Below, piece after piece: positions 1 to 13,114 of a stretch of DNA of 64,000 bases. The notes below the pieces were generated by a model. That model did no database searches, was not told the origin of the DNA, and worked only from the letters and a program-made list of their open reading frames with translations. The stretch lies in the NCBI RefSeq assembly GCF_022458985.1, contig NC_061789.1, positions 13,052,357 through 13,116,356 of the forward strand. Direction: 5' to 3'. The position numbers and the translations under genes were made by a program. Origin of the DNA: Mugil cephalus (lineage: Eukaryota > Chordata > Actinopteri > Mugiliformes > Mugilidae). How positions within the stretch are numbered: position 1 is the stretch's first letter; the number at the start of each line of letters is the position of its first letter.

Positions 1-300
1 CGGGAATGCCTGGGTTACTGCATTAAATACGGTGATGATTTATTTATTTATTTATTTAAAAATAAATAAAAATCCTCCAAACATCCCCCAAAAGATGTGA
101 CCATGAATATCCTGGTATTAATTCTAGTCTGGTCTTTAACCTGTAGGGCTATTTACTGTTGAGCTACGGCACTAAATAAACTTGTTTCATATTGTTTAGA
201 TCAGACTACCCATGCAACACAAATAGCTGCCACGTCCAAATGCTTTTAGATGATACAGTGTGAACTTAATCACATTAACGCCTCCAGCACAAAGGAGATA

Positions 301-640
301 CAGACACAGGAAGGTTTTAGACTGCAACGTCCGGAGACTATAATCTGGACTCGTCGGACAACACTAGCAGCCTGCGCAAGAGCTGTCGACGTTGCCTCCA
401 CCTGCTGAGGAAATTGGACAAGCTGATCAAGACATGTCAGCTCCACCCCGGCTCTGCTCGGTCTGGACTCGGCGGAGCAGGTGGGTGAGAGGAGGATTAA
501 CAGGCAAACTGTCAAACGCTCTAATCCCTTTATGAGACGGTTGGGCCCTTTGTCCCCACAGCAGTCAAGACTGCAACATCAGCACATGCTAGCACTGTGT
601 TGAGTTCTCTATTAAAAAAAAAAAAATAAAAAAAAAAAGA
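301..640 (+). other. uncertain coding-like stretch (candidate exon or LINE relic)
   Basis: The plus strand has an open stretch reading SLRKSCRRCLHLLRKLDKLI, followed by a GCAG/GTGGGT donor-like site at about 480 and, at 548-562, a TTTGTCCCCACAG stretch. The tail resembles the end of fish LINE ORF2 genes (a similar PxVPTA motif occurs at 5.83 kb). The acceptor is poor. I cannot decide between an exon of another gene and a decayed LINE. Confidence 0.25.
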
Positions 641-655
641 CTCTTAAATCCTCTA

Positions 656-842
656 GCATCTTCAACAAGGGGTTCGTGACCCCTAGGGGATCCGTAGAGG
701 TACTGCAGGGGGGAGGGGTTGAAAAATCTTTGATTGATCAGACATTTTTATGTATTTTCTTTCAAATTAAAATTTCTTTAAATACACATTAACAGGAATT
801 CAGCATATTTTAGTAAAGAGATAAATGGAGTCAGAAGACGTT
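656..842 (-). mobile_element. hAT-like non-autonomous element, copy A
   Basis: Read on the minus strand, GTGTATTTAAAGAAATTTTA and CAAAGATTTTTCAACCCCTC match copies B (33.4 kb) and C (58.7 kb). The outer end is TTCAACAAGGGGTTCGTGAC then CCC. It is a truncated copy, probably in the last e4f1 introns. Confidence 0.55.
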
Positions 843-1376
843 ACCGCCGCCCTACAGTTGCACATGACCGGATAAAAAATCATGTATATTTATAAACAGC
901 ACTTGGACGAGTTTAATATAGAACAGATATACTTACTCGTGGTGTCATTTAGAGCAGTTATGTTTGGTTTTCTCAAGTTCATCATTCGTCCCAGTTCATA
1001 TCCACAGGATATACTCAACCTTCACCATGTTCACATTGTGTTTTTTTTTCCATCTAACTTCTTCTTAACTTTACTTGATTTTCACTTAACTCCAAGTTTG
1101 GTACAACTATTTCTTACCACTTTTCTCATTTTACTTAAATTTTTTGAACCTTCAACACATAACTCCCCCTCGGGAGATCAATAAAATCTTATCTTTCCTG
1201 GCCAGTGATTATTTTACTGTAGATACAAACTTTAAATCGTTTCATTCCTAGTCATTTTGAAATGAAATGAAATGCCAGTGGCCTAAGCTCTGACTTTATA
1301 ACTGCAAATTGTTTCTTATCAGAGCAGTAAGGGAGAGACGATGTTTCTCCTAACCCTGTTTCCCTGTCGTTCTCAC

Positions 1377-4300
1377 CTTGATGATGTACTCCTGCGTGTC
1401 TGCCACCACCGAGGAGAACTCCACCAGGACTGCATGAGGATCCTCTGAGATGATGGCCGCTGTAGCAAGGCTGTCAACAGACTCCTGCTCTTCAGTCACG
1501 GCAGGTTGCTGCTCGCTGCTGTCGTCCTTGTGACAGCCTCCTGGTGGGAAAACGAAAAAAAAAAAAAAACAGGCTGCATTTTTATAACCGCTTGTGTCGC
1601 CTTGTGCAAACACCTGCACGTGTTGCGTCCGTCGCCCTCACCTTTGGCACGCATATGCCGGTTCAGAGTCCCATGCTCCGCGAAGCCGCGGCCGCACTTG
1701 GGGCATTTGAAAGGCTTCTCTCCGGTGTGGTGGCGGATGTGTCGGACCAGGGAGCCTTTCTCCCTGAAGCCTCTCAAGCAGAACTGACACACGTAGGGCT
1801 TCTCGTCCCCGTGGGTGCGCTGGTGCACCTGCAAGGCGTTCTGTGCAAAGACAAAGACGCGTCACGGACAGCGGTGAAACGCTTTTCAAATATTTCAGTG
1901 GAACTTAATCCGCCTCGACGGCCGGACGGCGCTACCTTGGTCTTGTATCCTTTGCTGCATCTGGAGCAGCGGTAGGGTCGCTCATCTGAGTGAGCCCTCA
2001 TGTGCTCGCGTACGTGTCCGATGGTTTTGTAGAGTTTGCCGCATTCGCCGCACTTGTACCTCCGCTCGCTGACGTGGACTTCCATGTGTTTCTTGAGCAG
2101 GTAGCCAGTCAGAAACTCCTTTTGACATAGTGTGCACTTGAAGGGCTTATAACCTGCATAAAGAGGACAGGGTATAGAGAGAAATTTAAATATGTACTGT
2201 ATATACAATATATCCTCAATCTAACAACTTCAAAACCCAAAGCCATTTTAATGTAATGACCAAATCTGACTGAGTCGAGACTTTTTTTTGACTTGATTTG
2301 CTCAGATTGGGTCGAGCCTGGAATCCAATCGGAAAAGGTATTTGTTTTGTTCCAACTGAACCATGTTTCATGGTGAAATTGCATGTTACCAGACTCAAAT
2401 CCTGATAAGGACTGAGCCGGACGAGGTTGTGAGAAGGAGGAGGTGCACGGTGACGCTGTGAGTCTTACTCATGAACCTACCCAAATGGCCTTTAACATGG
2501 AAGCGGAAATAATTCAAGCCCTTGAAGGAGCGGTTGCAGTGTGGGCACATGTGCAATTTCGATGACGTACGATCACCACCGTCACTTGTTTCCTGAAAAA
2601 GAAGAAGAGCGTTCTGAAGAAATGTTCGTCCTGGGGCGCCCAGTTAACATCACCGCCAGGTCACTGCCAGTTACCGTCACCCACCTCCTCCATCTCCACG
2701 AACTCTTCTTTCACTTGGATCTCGATGACTCCCTCGTCGCCATCGGCTCTGCCAGAAACCACTTTGTTGATCTCCTCGGCCGTGGGCGCGATCTCCTCGA
2801 CCACCGTTTCCTCCGTCTCCAGTGCAATGCCAGAGTTGAGGATGGCCTGGCAGATGAGATTGTCGCCCGCTGCTGCGGCGGCGGCCAGGGCCTCTGCCTG
2901 AGACTGCTCTACCACCACCTGGCCAGAAACAAAAACAAAAAAAAAAAGAAGTTACTAAAAGCACAGGCTAAACCATGTCATACCAAATCACTGTGATTTG
3001 ATCTTCAATGGAAATCAATGTATGGCCCCGTCCATATTTATTAGTTTGGTTTGTTTTTGGCACGTTTTCAGAGGTAAAATGTGATCTAGATCAGGCTCTG
3101 AATGATATATGAAAACTCCAGATGAAGGCCGACTTCCCCTCTCCTCTCCTTCACGTGTCTTTTCTTCAAATCTTCTTTCTAATTTCTTAGAAAAGGCTTC
3201 ATGGCATTTTTTAATGTCTCTTGCAGATAAACACAGAGCGGCAGAACATCCGGTCACGTGATGCTTTTGAACGAATCACGCTTCCGTTTAGCTTCAGCTT
3301 TCACGACTGGCTGCCAATACAAAGGATATGACCATATTTGGACCCGACAGACTTCTGTAGGAGGTAAAGAGCTTCACAACGGTTCCTCATATGCCGGGCT
3401 ACAGACGAAGCTCAAGACATGGTTATGAAGCAAAGAAACCTCCAAATTGATCAGTGGGTGTTTTTCTCTACCACGTCGCGCCTTAATACAACTTTTTTTT
3501 TTTTAATATAACATTACTAATAAACCACTACCACTACTTTAACCTTTATAGGTGATAATTTATAATAGTTGTTGGGAGTTATTTTCTTAATGATGCACTT
3601 GAGTAGTACGTGGCCCTTAATGTCATAAAAGACTTCTTAACACGACTAAAGGAATGCAGTGAAATGTGTCCCAGACCGACTCCAAATGTGTCCCAGCTGT
3701 GTTCAAACCTTCAAACCTGTGCATTAAGTCGGCCACTTCTGATCAGACGGCTCTTCACGTCTCAACCGAGCCTGTATAAAGTGTACACATTTTGATAGGG
3801 AGCAAATACATACCGGACGTTAAATGCGCATCCCCACCTGCTGCTCTTGTGTTGTTCCATCCACCTCCATTGTGAAGTGGACCTGATGGAGGACCTCCTG
3901 GGAACCAGCCTCTACCACACTGACCACGGCAGTCTGAGCCTCCACCATCTCCTGCTCCTCTGGCTGCTGCTCCACAACGACCACCTCCTCCTGGCCAGCC
4001 ACTGCAGCTGGATCAGATTCAACCCCTGAACAATTAGCACTCAGTGGATTATCGCTTTACTCAAGTAGTTTTCATCCCAGGTCAAAACCTGGTGTGAAAA
4101 CTACTTTTTTTTTGTTTGTTTTTTTTTTGTAAAAAGCTGAAATTCACAAAGAGTTAATTAAATGCCTGCAAGACAATTGTTTTTAACTTTTGTATTGGCT
4201 ACTGCACAAATACTAAAGTGAAAGCTGACCTTTCTGCACTCCATCCTTGCTCACCAGGATTTCCTTGTATTGAACAAAGCGGATCTTTTCGGTGCAGGGC

Positions 4301-7062
4301 GTGAGAGCTTTGAGGTGTCTGGTAAGAGCACCCGACTCTCTGAAGGACTGGCCACACAGCGTGCACCGATACGGCCGCTCGTCTGAAAGAGGCACATTAC
4401 AGGTCGGGTCAATTTTACGAGAAGCAAAAGAAAGACGACGGCGGTCCAGCTTCACTTTGGTTCGACGCTCCGTACCTGTGTGACGGCGGTTGTGACGAAT
4501 CAGGGAACCTTTAGTGCGAAAAGACGTCCCACATAAATCACACGAGAAGTTCTTCTGGTCGCTGTGAGTTTTCATGTGAGTTCTCAAGATGTTGGTCTAT
4601 AGAGTGGAGAGAGAGATAGAAAAAAAAGATTAGCAAACCATAGAATTTTTCAATGAAACACACTTAAATCAAATGCTCGGCTCACCGTCTTGAAGGTCTT
4701 TTCACAAAGTTGGCAAATGTAACGTCCCTCCTGGTTGACTTTGTAAATAAGCTTGTCACCGGAGGCATTATCGGACACAGACCCCTCAGCCCCATCTGAC
4801 TGGTCAGAGGCTTTAAGAGAAGCAATTTTCTTCCTGCGACCACGACCCAACAAGTCACTGCTTTCGTCTGTGTGAGGAAACGGACAAAAAACAACAATTT
4901 AGTCCTAATGCAGATCTGAGATCACTCTGGTAAAAGCTGAAGTGATGACTCAATGAACAGACTAATCAATCTAAAAAAAAAAAAAAAGGCATTTTTTCTT
5001 CCCTCTAGTTTTATTATAAGCAAAATATTCAACATTTGATCATCAGCTGTGGGGACGTTAAACTTTTCTTTGTCATATACGAAGAGCACGAAATGTCCTG
5101 GACCAAACAAAGAATTAACAAGCAACTGGCACAAGTTGTTTTTACACCTGTGGGAAATTACAATTGGTATTTCTCTGCATTTTATACTCAGAGGCCAGTT
5201 CATTAGGTACAACTGCTAGCTGAGCACGGATGATGGTGCCGGGCGGGACGATCTGAGTATTATACAAACTGCTGGGTTTGTTCACACACAAACATCTCTT
5301 GGGTTTACACACGATGGTCTGAGAAGGAGAACGTGCCCGATGAGCAGCAGTACGGAGGGGAAAGCACCTTTTTGATGCCAGAAGTCATACGAGAATGACT
5401 GGTTTGAGCCGATCGTGAAGGCTAGGGTATGTGGAAAAGCATCTCTTAATGACGACGCAGAACACCACAACAATTGCCACTGCTGTCAGCTAAGACGAGG
5501 AAAGCGAGGCGGCTACAATACGCAAGGCATTGGCGAAATTGGAAATAGGACGGACCACTGGTCTGATCAGAGTCGACTTTTTCAATGTGTGTAGTAAAAT
5601 GCTACACATGTTCTACCTCTGTTGGGGGGGGGGGACAGCATGACCCATAGAAACTCTATGATACTGGACAGACTGGTTAAGAAGGCTGGTTATCAGAGTG
5701 GCAGGAGTCGGGACTCACTGGGGACTATTGTTGAGAGACGCACGTGCATCCCAGTGCAGTCCACTCCTATACAAGATAAGGCACTCCCTCCATGACATCC
5801 TGGAGAGGCAGAGAAGCAGGCTGAGGAGGCCCTATGTCCCCACAGCCATCAGACCGCAGAACGGCACAGTTTAATTGTTCCCTTTTAAAAATGCCCGATT
5901 ACCTGCAAGTAGTTTGGCACCACCACTGCTCAGCCCCCTTTCTTGCACAGCCATATTTAGTTTCATTTGCACTGCTCTTACTGCTGCTATTACTTATGCT
6001 GATGTCTGTGTATGTTTGTGCACTGGACATGTGATGAAGTAAAGTATTTCACGTCTATATTTCTATTTCCGCAATATGAAAATCGTGGGGTCATTGTTTA
6101 AATGCCACCGCCTACACGTCATTCCTTTACGACCCCAGTGTATCTATCTTCTGATGATATCCAGTGGGACAACGTCACAAAACTGAAATCCTGGACAAAC
6201 AGGACAATTCACTGTTCACTGCACTGAAAAGGCCTTCACAGTCACGGGCGATCGTGGCAGAATGGTCGAGTCACATCACCGATGTGCAGCAATTGTCTGA
6301 CGCTGTGATGTCAAACACGGACAAGGGAGCTCTGAAGACAAAGGTGGTACCAGGCCCGCGCTAGCAATGAAACTCATCCACAAAATAATGGCCAAGTTAA
6401 GTTGCGGACCCACCATTAGTGTTCTTCACTGGCTCATCTGAGGATGTGCCTTCAACTGTCTTCACCTCTGAAGAATAAGTTCCAGTGTTGTCAGCCTCCT
6501 GTAAAATTGAAAATATTAACATTAGTTTTTAGAGTCATTTACTGCACATAAAACCCAACTATCGCAGTTCATACCTCTTGGGGGGCATCCTGGCTGTTGT
6601 CCTTTCGTGCTTCAACGCGTTTGCAGACGTGCTGCAGCTTGTGTTGTATGAAAGCTTCCAACGTGGAAAACTCTGACTGACAGCGTCCACACTTGTGCAC
6701 GTCTTCATCTAAAAGCACGCAGGCGGACATTAAGTAGACATTAATAATCTGTGCTGCGCGTTACCTGGCAGGTGTAAACTTTTCAAAATACCGCCCAGAC
6801 TTCTAATCTAACACGAGTAAAGACACACGCCAGAAGCAAAACTAGAAAGTCTCGCTAATGGCAGCTAGCAGCTAGCAACAATTCACGACGGAGGAAGTCA
6901 GCTAGGCCCACACGTAAAAAAACGACAAACAATTCAGACTAGTTTCAGCTGTTAAGAGGACCAACCTTCGTCTCCCAGAGTGGTTTGAATGGCGATCGTC
7001 TCGTTGCCGTCCTTCGTCTGCTCGCTCTCTGTTTCTGCCGTATGATTATTTTCAACACTCAT
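1377..7062 (-). CDS. e4f1: E4F transcription factor 1 (3' end outside window)
   Basis: C2H2 zinc-finger regulator of the E4F1 family (DNA binding and an atypical ubiquitin E3 activity are known for the family). Twelve coding exons join in phase: 6966-7062, 6575-6708, 6414-6498, 4686-4867, 4476-4596, 4230-4382, 3838-4025, 2685-2918, 2481-2592, 1936-2153, 1642-1840, 1377-1540, giving 629 codons. Exon 2 carries the N-terminal CGRC..H..H module typical of E4F1. Exons 4-6 hold three fingers ending in the E4F1-type stretch SGALTRHLKALTPC. Exons 9-11 hold six more fingers, including LLKKHMEVH and EKGSLVRHIRHH. Exon 12 ends in the conserved VEFSSVVADTQEYII and a GT donor. Vertebrate E4F1 has about 150 more residues after this point; no matching exon is visible in 1-1376, so the end probably lies left of the window. 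Start: ATG at 7062-7060, overlapped by a short upstream ORF. Identity is firm; exact exon ends were read by eye. Confidence 0.93.
5180..6375 (+). mobile_element. Tc1-like transposon relic split by a LINE insertion
   Basis: 5180-5585 matches the first half of a fish Tc1 element: CAGTTCATTAGGTACAACTG terminal sequence, an ATGGTCTGAGAAGGAGAA stretch, and GGTCTGATCAGAGTCGAC. 6130-6375 carries the transposase C-terminal region (TDVQQLSDAVMS) and the 3' end GGTACCAGGCCCGCGCTAGC. The middle is occupied by a LINE fragment. The transposase frame is broken. It sits in e4f1 intron 3. Confidence 0.7.
5636..6056 (+). mobile_element. Rex/CR1-like LINE 3' fragment
   Basis: The plus strand translates to SMILDRLVKKAGYQSGRSRD, then RRTRASQCSPLLYKIRHSLH and RSRLRRPYVPTAIR, the C-terminal signature of fish Rex1/CR1-like LINE ORF2 proteins. 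An AT-rich 3' tail follows. It is 5'-truncated and lies inside a Tc1 relic in e4f1 intron 3. Confidence 0.7.
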
Positions 7063-7115
7063 GTCGTTTGAATTCTCCGTCTCTGTCGCAACGCTGCAGC
7101 GGGGAGGGAAAACAT
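7059..7115 (-). other. possible upstream ORF overlapping the e4f1 start
   Basis: An ATG at 7115-7113 with G at -3 opens an 18-codon frame whose TGA overlaps the e4f1 initiator in an ATGA arrangement. If transcription starts upstream of 7115 it would act as an upstream ORF on e4f1 translation. The transcription start cannot be seen, so it may lie outside the mRNA. Confidence 0.35.
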
Positions 7116-8378
7116 GGCGGATTTACGACCCCGTAGTCATAACAACAAAAGGGCGCGTGCGTATGTGTTTTTCACATAGATTTTCAGAAAGAAGAAAATA
7201 AATAATTAAATATGTGTTTATCTAGGTATATATGTACAGCTCTATTTATTTTATTTTATTTTATTTTATTTTATTTTATTTTATTTTATTTTATTTTATA
7301 GTGCTTACTCTACTGTTTTTCATATTTGCACTACTTTAGCCAAGAGCTACCACCCAAAATTTCGTCATATGCAAATGTAAATGTATATCCAGCTCCTATT
7401 CATGTCAGTCTACATGTTTATCTGGTATACATTTCAACAGCAATATACAATAATTCACTTCTTTTCTTTTTCAAGTTTCTGCTGCTTTTCTCTGCACTAA
7501 TTTATTCTTTGCTATGTGCTATAATCCGATGTGCAACAATTCACCTTTTAAAACTTTTTAGGCAATAATAATGATGCTTTTCTACACAGAGTTACACTGA
7601 AAAAGCACAGTGAAAAAATAGAAATTAAAAAAAAAAGAAAAAAGATGCGATTCAGTCTCTACCTGCATTTTCCACATGGAAGTGAGACATATTATTATGA
7701 AGGGCTCTGGAAGCCACTGTTCATGTACAGAATGGTTTCCTACATACACCCAGGTAAACATTCAGCTTCTAGGCATGAACTGATGCACATGTCTCTTCAA
7801 TTTAGTTTAAGTGGGTTTTATTTTCCACTAGCCCCGAACGACTGCAGTTTTTGTAAATAAGGAATGTTCATTATAATGCCTGTCATGTGACAACATCAGA
7901 AAATTGGTATCATTTTGTAGTTTGTTTGCAGATTACTAACCTTAATGTAATTTTCATCTTAAACAACCTTTAAATGTAATATTTATTTGTTTATCGATTT
8001 ATTTTAAGAACCATGGATCATCCATCCTTTGCAACATCAAATTTGTGATCACTTGGGAGAAACAAGGAACTATTTACAACTGTGGAATTAAGTTTACAGT
8101 CTGCACTCCTTTCTTTTCCCTATTTACAGTCCAATGAAAAGTCTAGTGTAGGCACATGAAGTGTATTTTATGGGGATAAAAGTTATTATAGATTATTCTC
8201 AGTTATATCTCTTTACATATTTTCCCCCCGGTGCCTCCACGTCTGTTCACATTTATTTTAGATGAACATAACTCGTGTGAACATTTCAAAATTGTGAGGT
8301 TTGCCATTATTGAGAGTTGTCTCAAGCTATTCACGACACAAGACAAAGATAAACAACAAACGCTTGACGGCAGTAAAA
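7063..8378. other. divergent spacer between e4f1 and ciao3
   Basis: No gene is supported here. The e4f1 start (minus) and ciao3 start (plus) face away from each other 1.3 kb apart, so both promoters must lie in this stretch. It contains a TTTTA microsatellite and AT-rich DNA. Confidence 0.6.
7243..7300. repeat. (TTTTA)n microsatellite
   Basis: About eleven near-perfect TTTTA pentamers, in the e4f1/ciao3 spacer. Confidence 0.95.
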
Positions 8379-11300
8379 ATGGCTTCCCACTTCAGCGGTG
8401 TGCTGCAGTTGACAGATCTCGATGATTTCATTACTCCATCCCAGGTACTGTTAACGAAACTATTTTAACATGTCACAGTGTAATATATTAATTAATAGCT
8501 TCATAAAAATACGTACGTAACGGAGCCCACAGCTGAAAACATTACGGAGTAGCTTCCATGCGGTGTAACCTTTCTTGTCAGTGCTGTTTTGTGAGGAAAG
8601 AACGCAAAAAGAACCACAACATTTAAGTCTTTAAACTCATCATCATAATGGTGTTTGTTACAAGGTTATACTGTTATTTATAATGTCAAAAATCCACAAA
8701 CTTTAAAAGCATGAAATGACTTTTGCGCCGTTAGCTTCATGCTAACGATAGCGATGATGTAATCGCGAGAAATAACATTGTTTTAGGCTGAATCAGCGAA
8801 AACATTACGTTTCTCTTCCTTCTCTGTTGTTTTCACCGAGTTTTCTAGGATGTTTTGTTGTAAATGGCAGCGTTAATCTGGTCCATAAAGGGTTATCATT
8901 TAATAAATATTGATGGACTGGCTGTTATCTTTTCTGTTATCCATGTCTTACAGGAATGTGTCAAACCCGTCAAAGTAGAGAAGAAACAGGGTAAATCTGT
9001 GGCCAAAATCCAGATAGAAGATGACGGCAGTTACGTCCAAGTCAACCAGGTAAGGGTCAATACTACATTTTAAAAAACAATAATCTGGATGTAAATTATT
9101 AGAATTGAAGTCTTGCACAATCTGTCTTGAATTAATCCACCGTGCATTTGCAGGATGGAGGCAAGCAGAAGCTGGAGAAAGCAAAGATCACGCTGAATGA
9201 CTGCTTGGCCTGCAGTGGCTGCATCACTTCGGCCGAGAGCGTCCTCATCACGCAGCAGAGCCACGAGGAGCTGTTTAAAGTGCTCCGCAACAACAAAGTA
9301 ATGAAAGATGTGTCTGAATGCTTGCCTGCTACATATGGCTTTTTTTTTTAGAGTGACAGTGTATTGACTTGTGCAATATTTGGACACAGTCTGGTGGTAC
9401 GGACCAGAAGATCGTGGTGGTGTCAGTGTCACCGCAGTCCAGAGCCTCCCTTGCAGCACACTATGACCTCAGCAGTAGTGAGGCAGGCAGGAGGCTAACC
9501 TCGTTCTTCAAAGGCCTTGGTAAGTGCAAGTATGAATTCGTCTGTTTTATTTAAGTCACAAAAGTAGCCTGATGTGGCCGGTCTCAATCGTATGGGTCCA
9601 TTTAACTCGACACTGTCCATTGTAAATCTTATTGTTGTTGCAGGGGTTCATCATGTGTTTGACACTAGCTTTAGTCGGACCTTCAGCTTGCTGGAGAGTC
9701 AGAGAGAGTTTGTGGAGCGTTTCCAGAGGAAGGAGAAGGACAGGAAGGCCGTTCCCATGCTAACGTCTGCCTGTCCAGGTATTCCACTAAAAGATCCTTT
9801 TGACCGCAAAATGCGACCCGACTGTGCTTGAAGCCTTTACCGCAAGATATTTATTTCCAGCTTAATGCTAACTTTCATCTTGCAATCATTATAACTTAAA
9901 TTACAACCGACATCATATTAGTGGTCGAGCGTGAAACTGGTATACGTATCTAACAAAAAGTAAAAAACGATGAATATAATAAATAAGGCATTGGTTTGTT
10001 GTGTTTTTTAATAGCTTTTTGCAGAATTTCATCTCCATAAACATAAACAATAATCCTCTGGTCATTGCATTTTTTGGCAATCTTTTCCAAAATATGCTCC
10101 CACTCATTTTATATTAATGTGATTGAAAACATCCATTTTTTTAGTTTTTCTGTCTTTACAGTGTAACTTGTGCCATTTATCTATTTGATCCCATGCTTCT
10201 GATGTTAGGTTTGTTGTATTTTTGATGTTTATCTGCACACGTTTGTGGTTTTCAGGTTGGATCTGCTATGCAGAGAAGACCCACGGGGAGTTTATTCTTC
10301 CGTACATCAGCACCACTCGCTCCCCCCAGCAGATGATGGGCTCTCTGGTTAAAGGCTATTTTGCTGAACAACAGGTATGATTCGTATTTGAGCTCAGGGT
10401 TTTCTGCTACAAATGCACAGCACGCACATGAATGGCATTAAAAAAAGAAAGGCAGACGAGTTGACATTGAGTGTTTATTTTGTGTATCGTTAGGGCCTGA
10501 GTCCGCAGCAGATCTACCACGTGGCAGTGATGCCGTGCTTTGACAAGAAACTTGAGGCCTCACGGCCAGACTTCTACATGGAAGAAGCCGAGATCCGAGA
10601 AGTGGATTGTGTCATCACTTCTGGTATAGTAACTACTCTTCATAAAGCCCTTTGTGATAGAAATATGTGCACTGACTAGTGTTTTACACGATTCCTTGTC
10701 TATTAAAGGAGAGGTTCAGAAGATGTTGGAGGAGGAAAATGTGTCTCTTAAGGATTTGGAGTCTGCAGTACCAGATACAATGTAAGTTCTCTGGCTTTTT
10801 GGTGACTTATTGAACCTTGGTTTAGCTTCAGATTCGTCTGTTGACCAAAGGGCTCCCACTTTTCCTTAAGTGCGAGCTTCCAATGTTGAGGTTAACATTT
10901 TTAGGGGGACTCCAGCGATACCACGGAGGCTAGACAGCTTAGTTAAAAAAGACTTTACGAAATGTAGGAGTCCTCGGGTTGGTAGCCAACAAGGGGTCAT
11001 TTTTCTCACTTAAAATAATGACAAAATTCAAGTTGAGTAGCTCAAGTCACAGGTTCTAAATAATTGTCTCAGGTTCAGCAGTGTGTGCGGGGATGAGTTC
11101 CTGAGTCACGCTGGGAGTGGATCGGGGGGCTACCTCCATCACGTCTTTACCTACGCTGCTAAACAACTGTTTGGAGAGGAGGTGAAGGAGCTCACCTACA
11201 AGACCCTACGGTGAGTCCGTCTCAACCGCTTCAAAGGTCACAGATACAAATGAAGTAAACCTACTGAGTTGTCCCCCTCACTTGTCTCACTTCCTCCTTC

Positions 11301-11964
11301 AGGAATAAAGATTTCCAAGAGGTGAGTCTTGAGAAAGACGGCGTCGTCGTACTTTGCTTCGCTTCGACGTACGGCTTCCGGAACATTCAGAACCTCGTGC
11401 AGAAACTCAAGAGGGGGAAGTCGCCTTACCACTTTGTGGAAGTTATGGCTTGTCCGTCAGGTGAAGTGAATATTTCTGATGTCAAAATACCCAAAACATT
11501 CCTTTCTTGTGAGCAGTCGTATATTGGACCTGTTCGCCAGATCATAGATTGAAAAGCCTTGAAATTTTTATAGAGTAGATAGTTTTTCTGAAAAGAAGCT
11601 GGCAAAGGAAATGCATCCATTTAGTTAGAAGATAGATAACTGACGATAAGAACCCCTACGATAGCTACACTACACGCTACACTCTTGACTACTTCAATCT
11701 TTGGTGTCTTGTTAACATTCAGGCTGTCTAAACGGTGGCGGGCAGGTGAAGCCCTCAGATGGTCAGAACCCAAAGGAGCGTCTTCAGAAAGTTGAGGAGC
11801 TCTACAAGGCAGAACGCCCCCTACAGCCAGAAGACGACGTGCGCGTGGCCGAGTTGTACCAGTCCTGGCTCAACAGTGTAGGAAAGGAAAGAGCCAAAGA
11901 GCTGCTGCACACGCAATACCACACGGTGGAGAAGATGACCAATGGGCTCACTATGAAGTGGTGA
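8379..11964 (+). CDS. ciao3: cytosolic iron-sulfur assembly component 3 (NARFL/IOP1)
   Basis: Iron-only-hydrogenase-like protein of the cytosolic Fe-S assembly pathway; it passes clusters towards the CIAO1/CIAO2B/MMS19 targeting complex. Eleven exons join in phase: 8379-8444, 8954-9049, 9154-9297, 9390-9519, 9644-9778, 10256-10374, 10494-10623, 10709-10781, 11073-11210, 11303-11460, 11723-11964, giving 476 aa, the length of the human protein. The start [18 protein letters not shown] is the family's N terminus. Cluster ligands are in place: Cys24 and the C-x2-C-x2-C motif CLACSGC (Cys71, 74, 77), then [20 protein letters not shown] and the C-terminal [12 protein letters not shown]. The protein ends in Trp, as family members do. 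AATAAA follows at 12386. It is convergent with haghl. Confidence 0.96.
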
Positions 11965-13114
11965 CGAATGTTAGTTTTTTAGTTAGTTTTCTTCCACATG
12001 CAGTCTTGCATTCTATTATTTTGCACACACTGATTCAAACTCGTCCAAGTAAAGGCGACCATTTTTGTCTCTCTTCTGAGGCAATGGGGTGAAAACTTGA
12101 AAGCCAGAAGGTCAGAAGTATGCCTGCATCCACTCTTCTCCTTGTCTAAAGACTACGAGTCTAGCAACAAGGAATATCAGAACATATATGTTTAAGCAAA
12201 GCCAAATTATGTTCATAAACTGATGATTTACCCTCACACTGCTGATTGTCCTTTTAGACGTACTACTAGTTAGGTTATTCGTTGTGAAAACGCTGTGAAA
12301 ACCGGAGCCGAAATGACACGAAGAAAAATATAATCAACCATTGTGTATATTTAATCATATTTGCATATATGTATATATTTTGAAAAATAAACACGTTATT
12401 TAATTGCATCTATATGTTTTGTGTGGTCCTTTATGGGACGTGAAGAATATATCCAGAAATGAGATCAAGACTGTTGTTTTAATTTTAATATTTTAAAACT
12501 TTTGGAAAGTACATTCAAGGTTTTATACACCGCATGATTTTTTAAAATCTTTCTTGTGGTACAGTTTAAAACACATTTGACACCTTCCCCAAAATATCAC
12601 TTAAATTTTACATATGATAAATTAGATTGGAAGCTTGCAAATGTAGGACAAAAAAAAAACAAAAAACACAATTGACCCTTTACCAGACGCCCCCTGTTGG
12701 TGGTTGGCGGTCAATAGACCAATCAGAGGGTTAAAAAGGGTCAATTTAAAAATATATACCATATATAAAGAACGGAAATCGTTACTGACCACAATGACAA
12801 AAAGAAACGACATAAACAGCTATAGCAGATGGGCAGATGTGACCTGGTCCAGTTAGTTTGTGCAGAACGGAGACCAGCCTTTAAATTAGTGCAGGAATAT
12901 TTAATGGAAGCAGCTTTGAACTGGCCTTTTTTTGAGCAGACTTAACACATAAACATGTGGTACTTCAGGGCGAACCTGGCACCCAGCAGCATACGGTAAA
13001 TTGGTCAAACTTAAGTCGAAGCAATAGACACCACACTCTAGCGCTTTGCCGCGTTCACCGCATCCCTCGTTAGCAGCTGAGTATGTCCTGACCTTTAAGC
13101 TCTGAGACGTGATC
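11965..13114. other. convergent ciao3/haghl 3' region
   Basis: 3' UTR and spacer between the ciao3 stop and the haghl stop. No coding exon is seen. An ATTAAA (minus strand, 12900-12905) is a candidate haghl poly(A) signal. Confidence 0.55.
12386..12391 (+). terminator. ciao3 polyadenylation signal
   Basis: AATAAA about 420 bases after the ciao3 stop codon in an AT-rich 3' region. It is the first canonical signal after the stop. Confidence 0.6.

Noticed and set aside
1544-1975. 143-codon plus-strand frame
   Set aside because: It lies antisense across two e4f1 zinc-finger exons and has no family resemblance.
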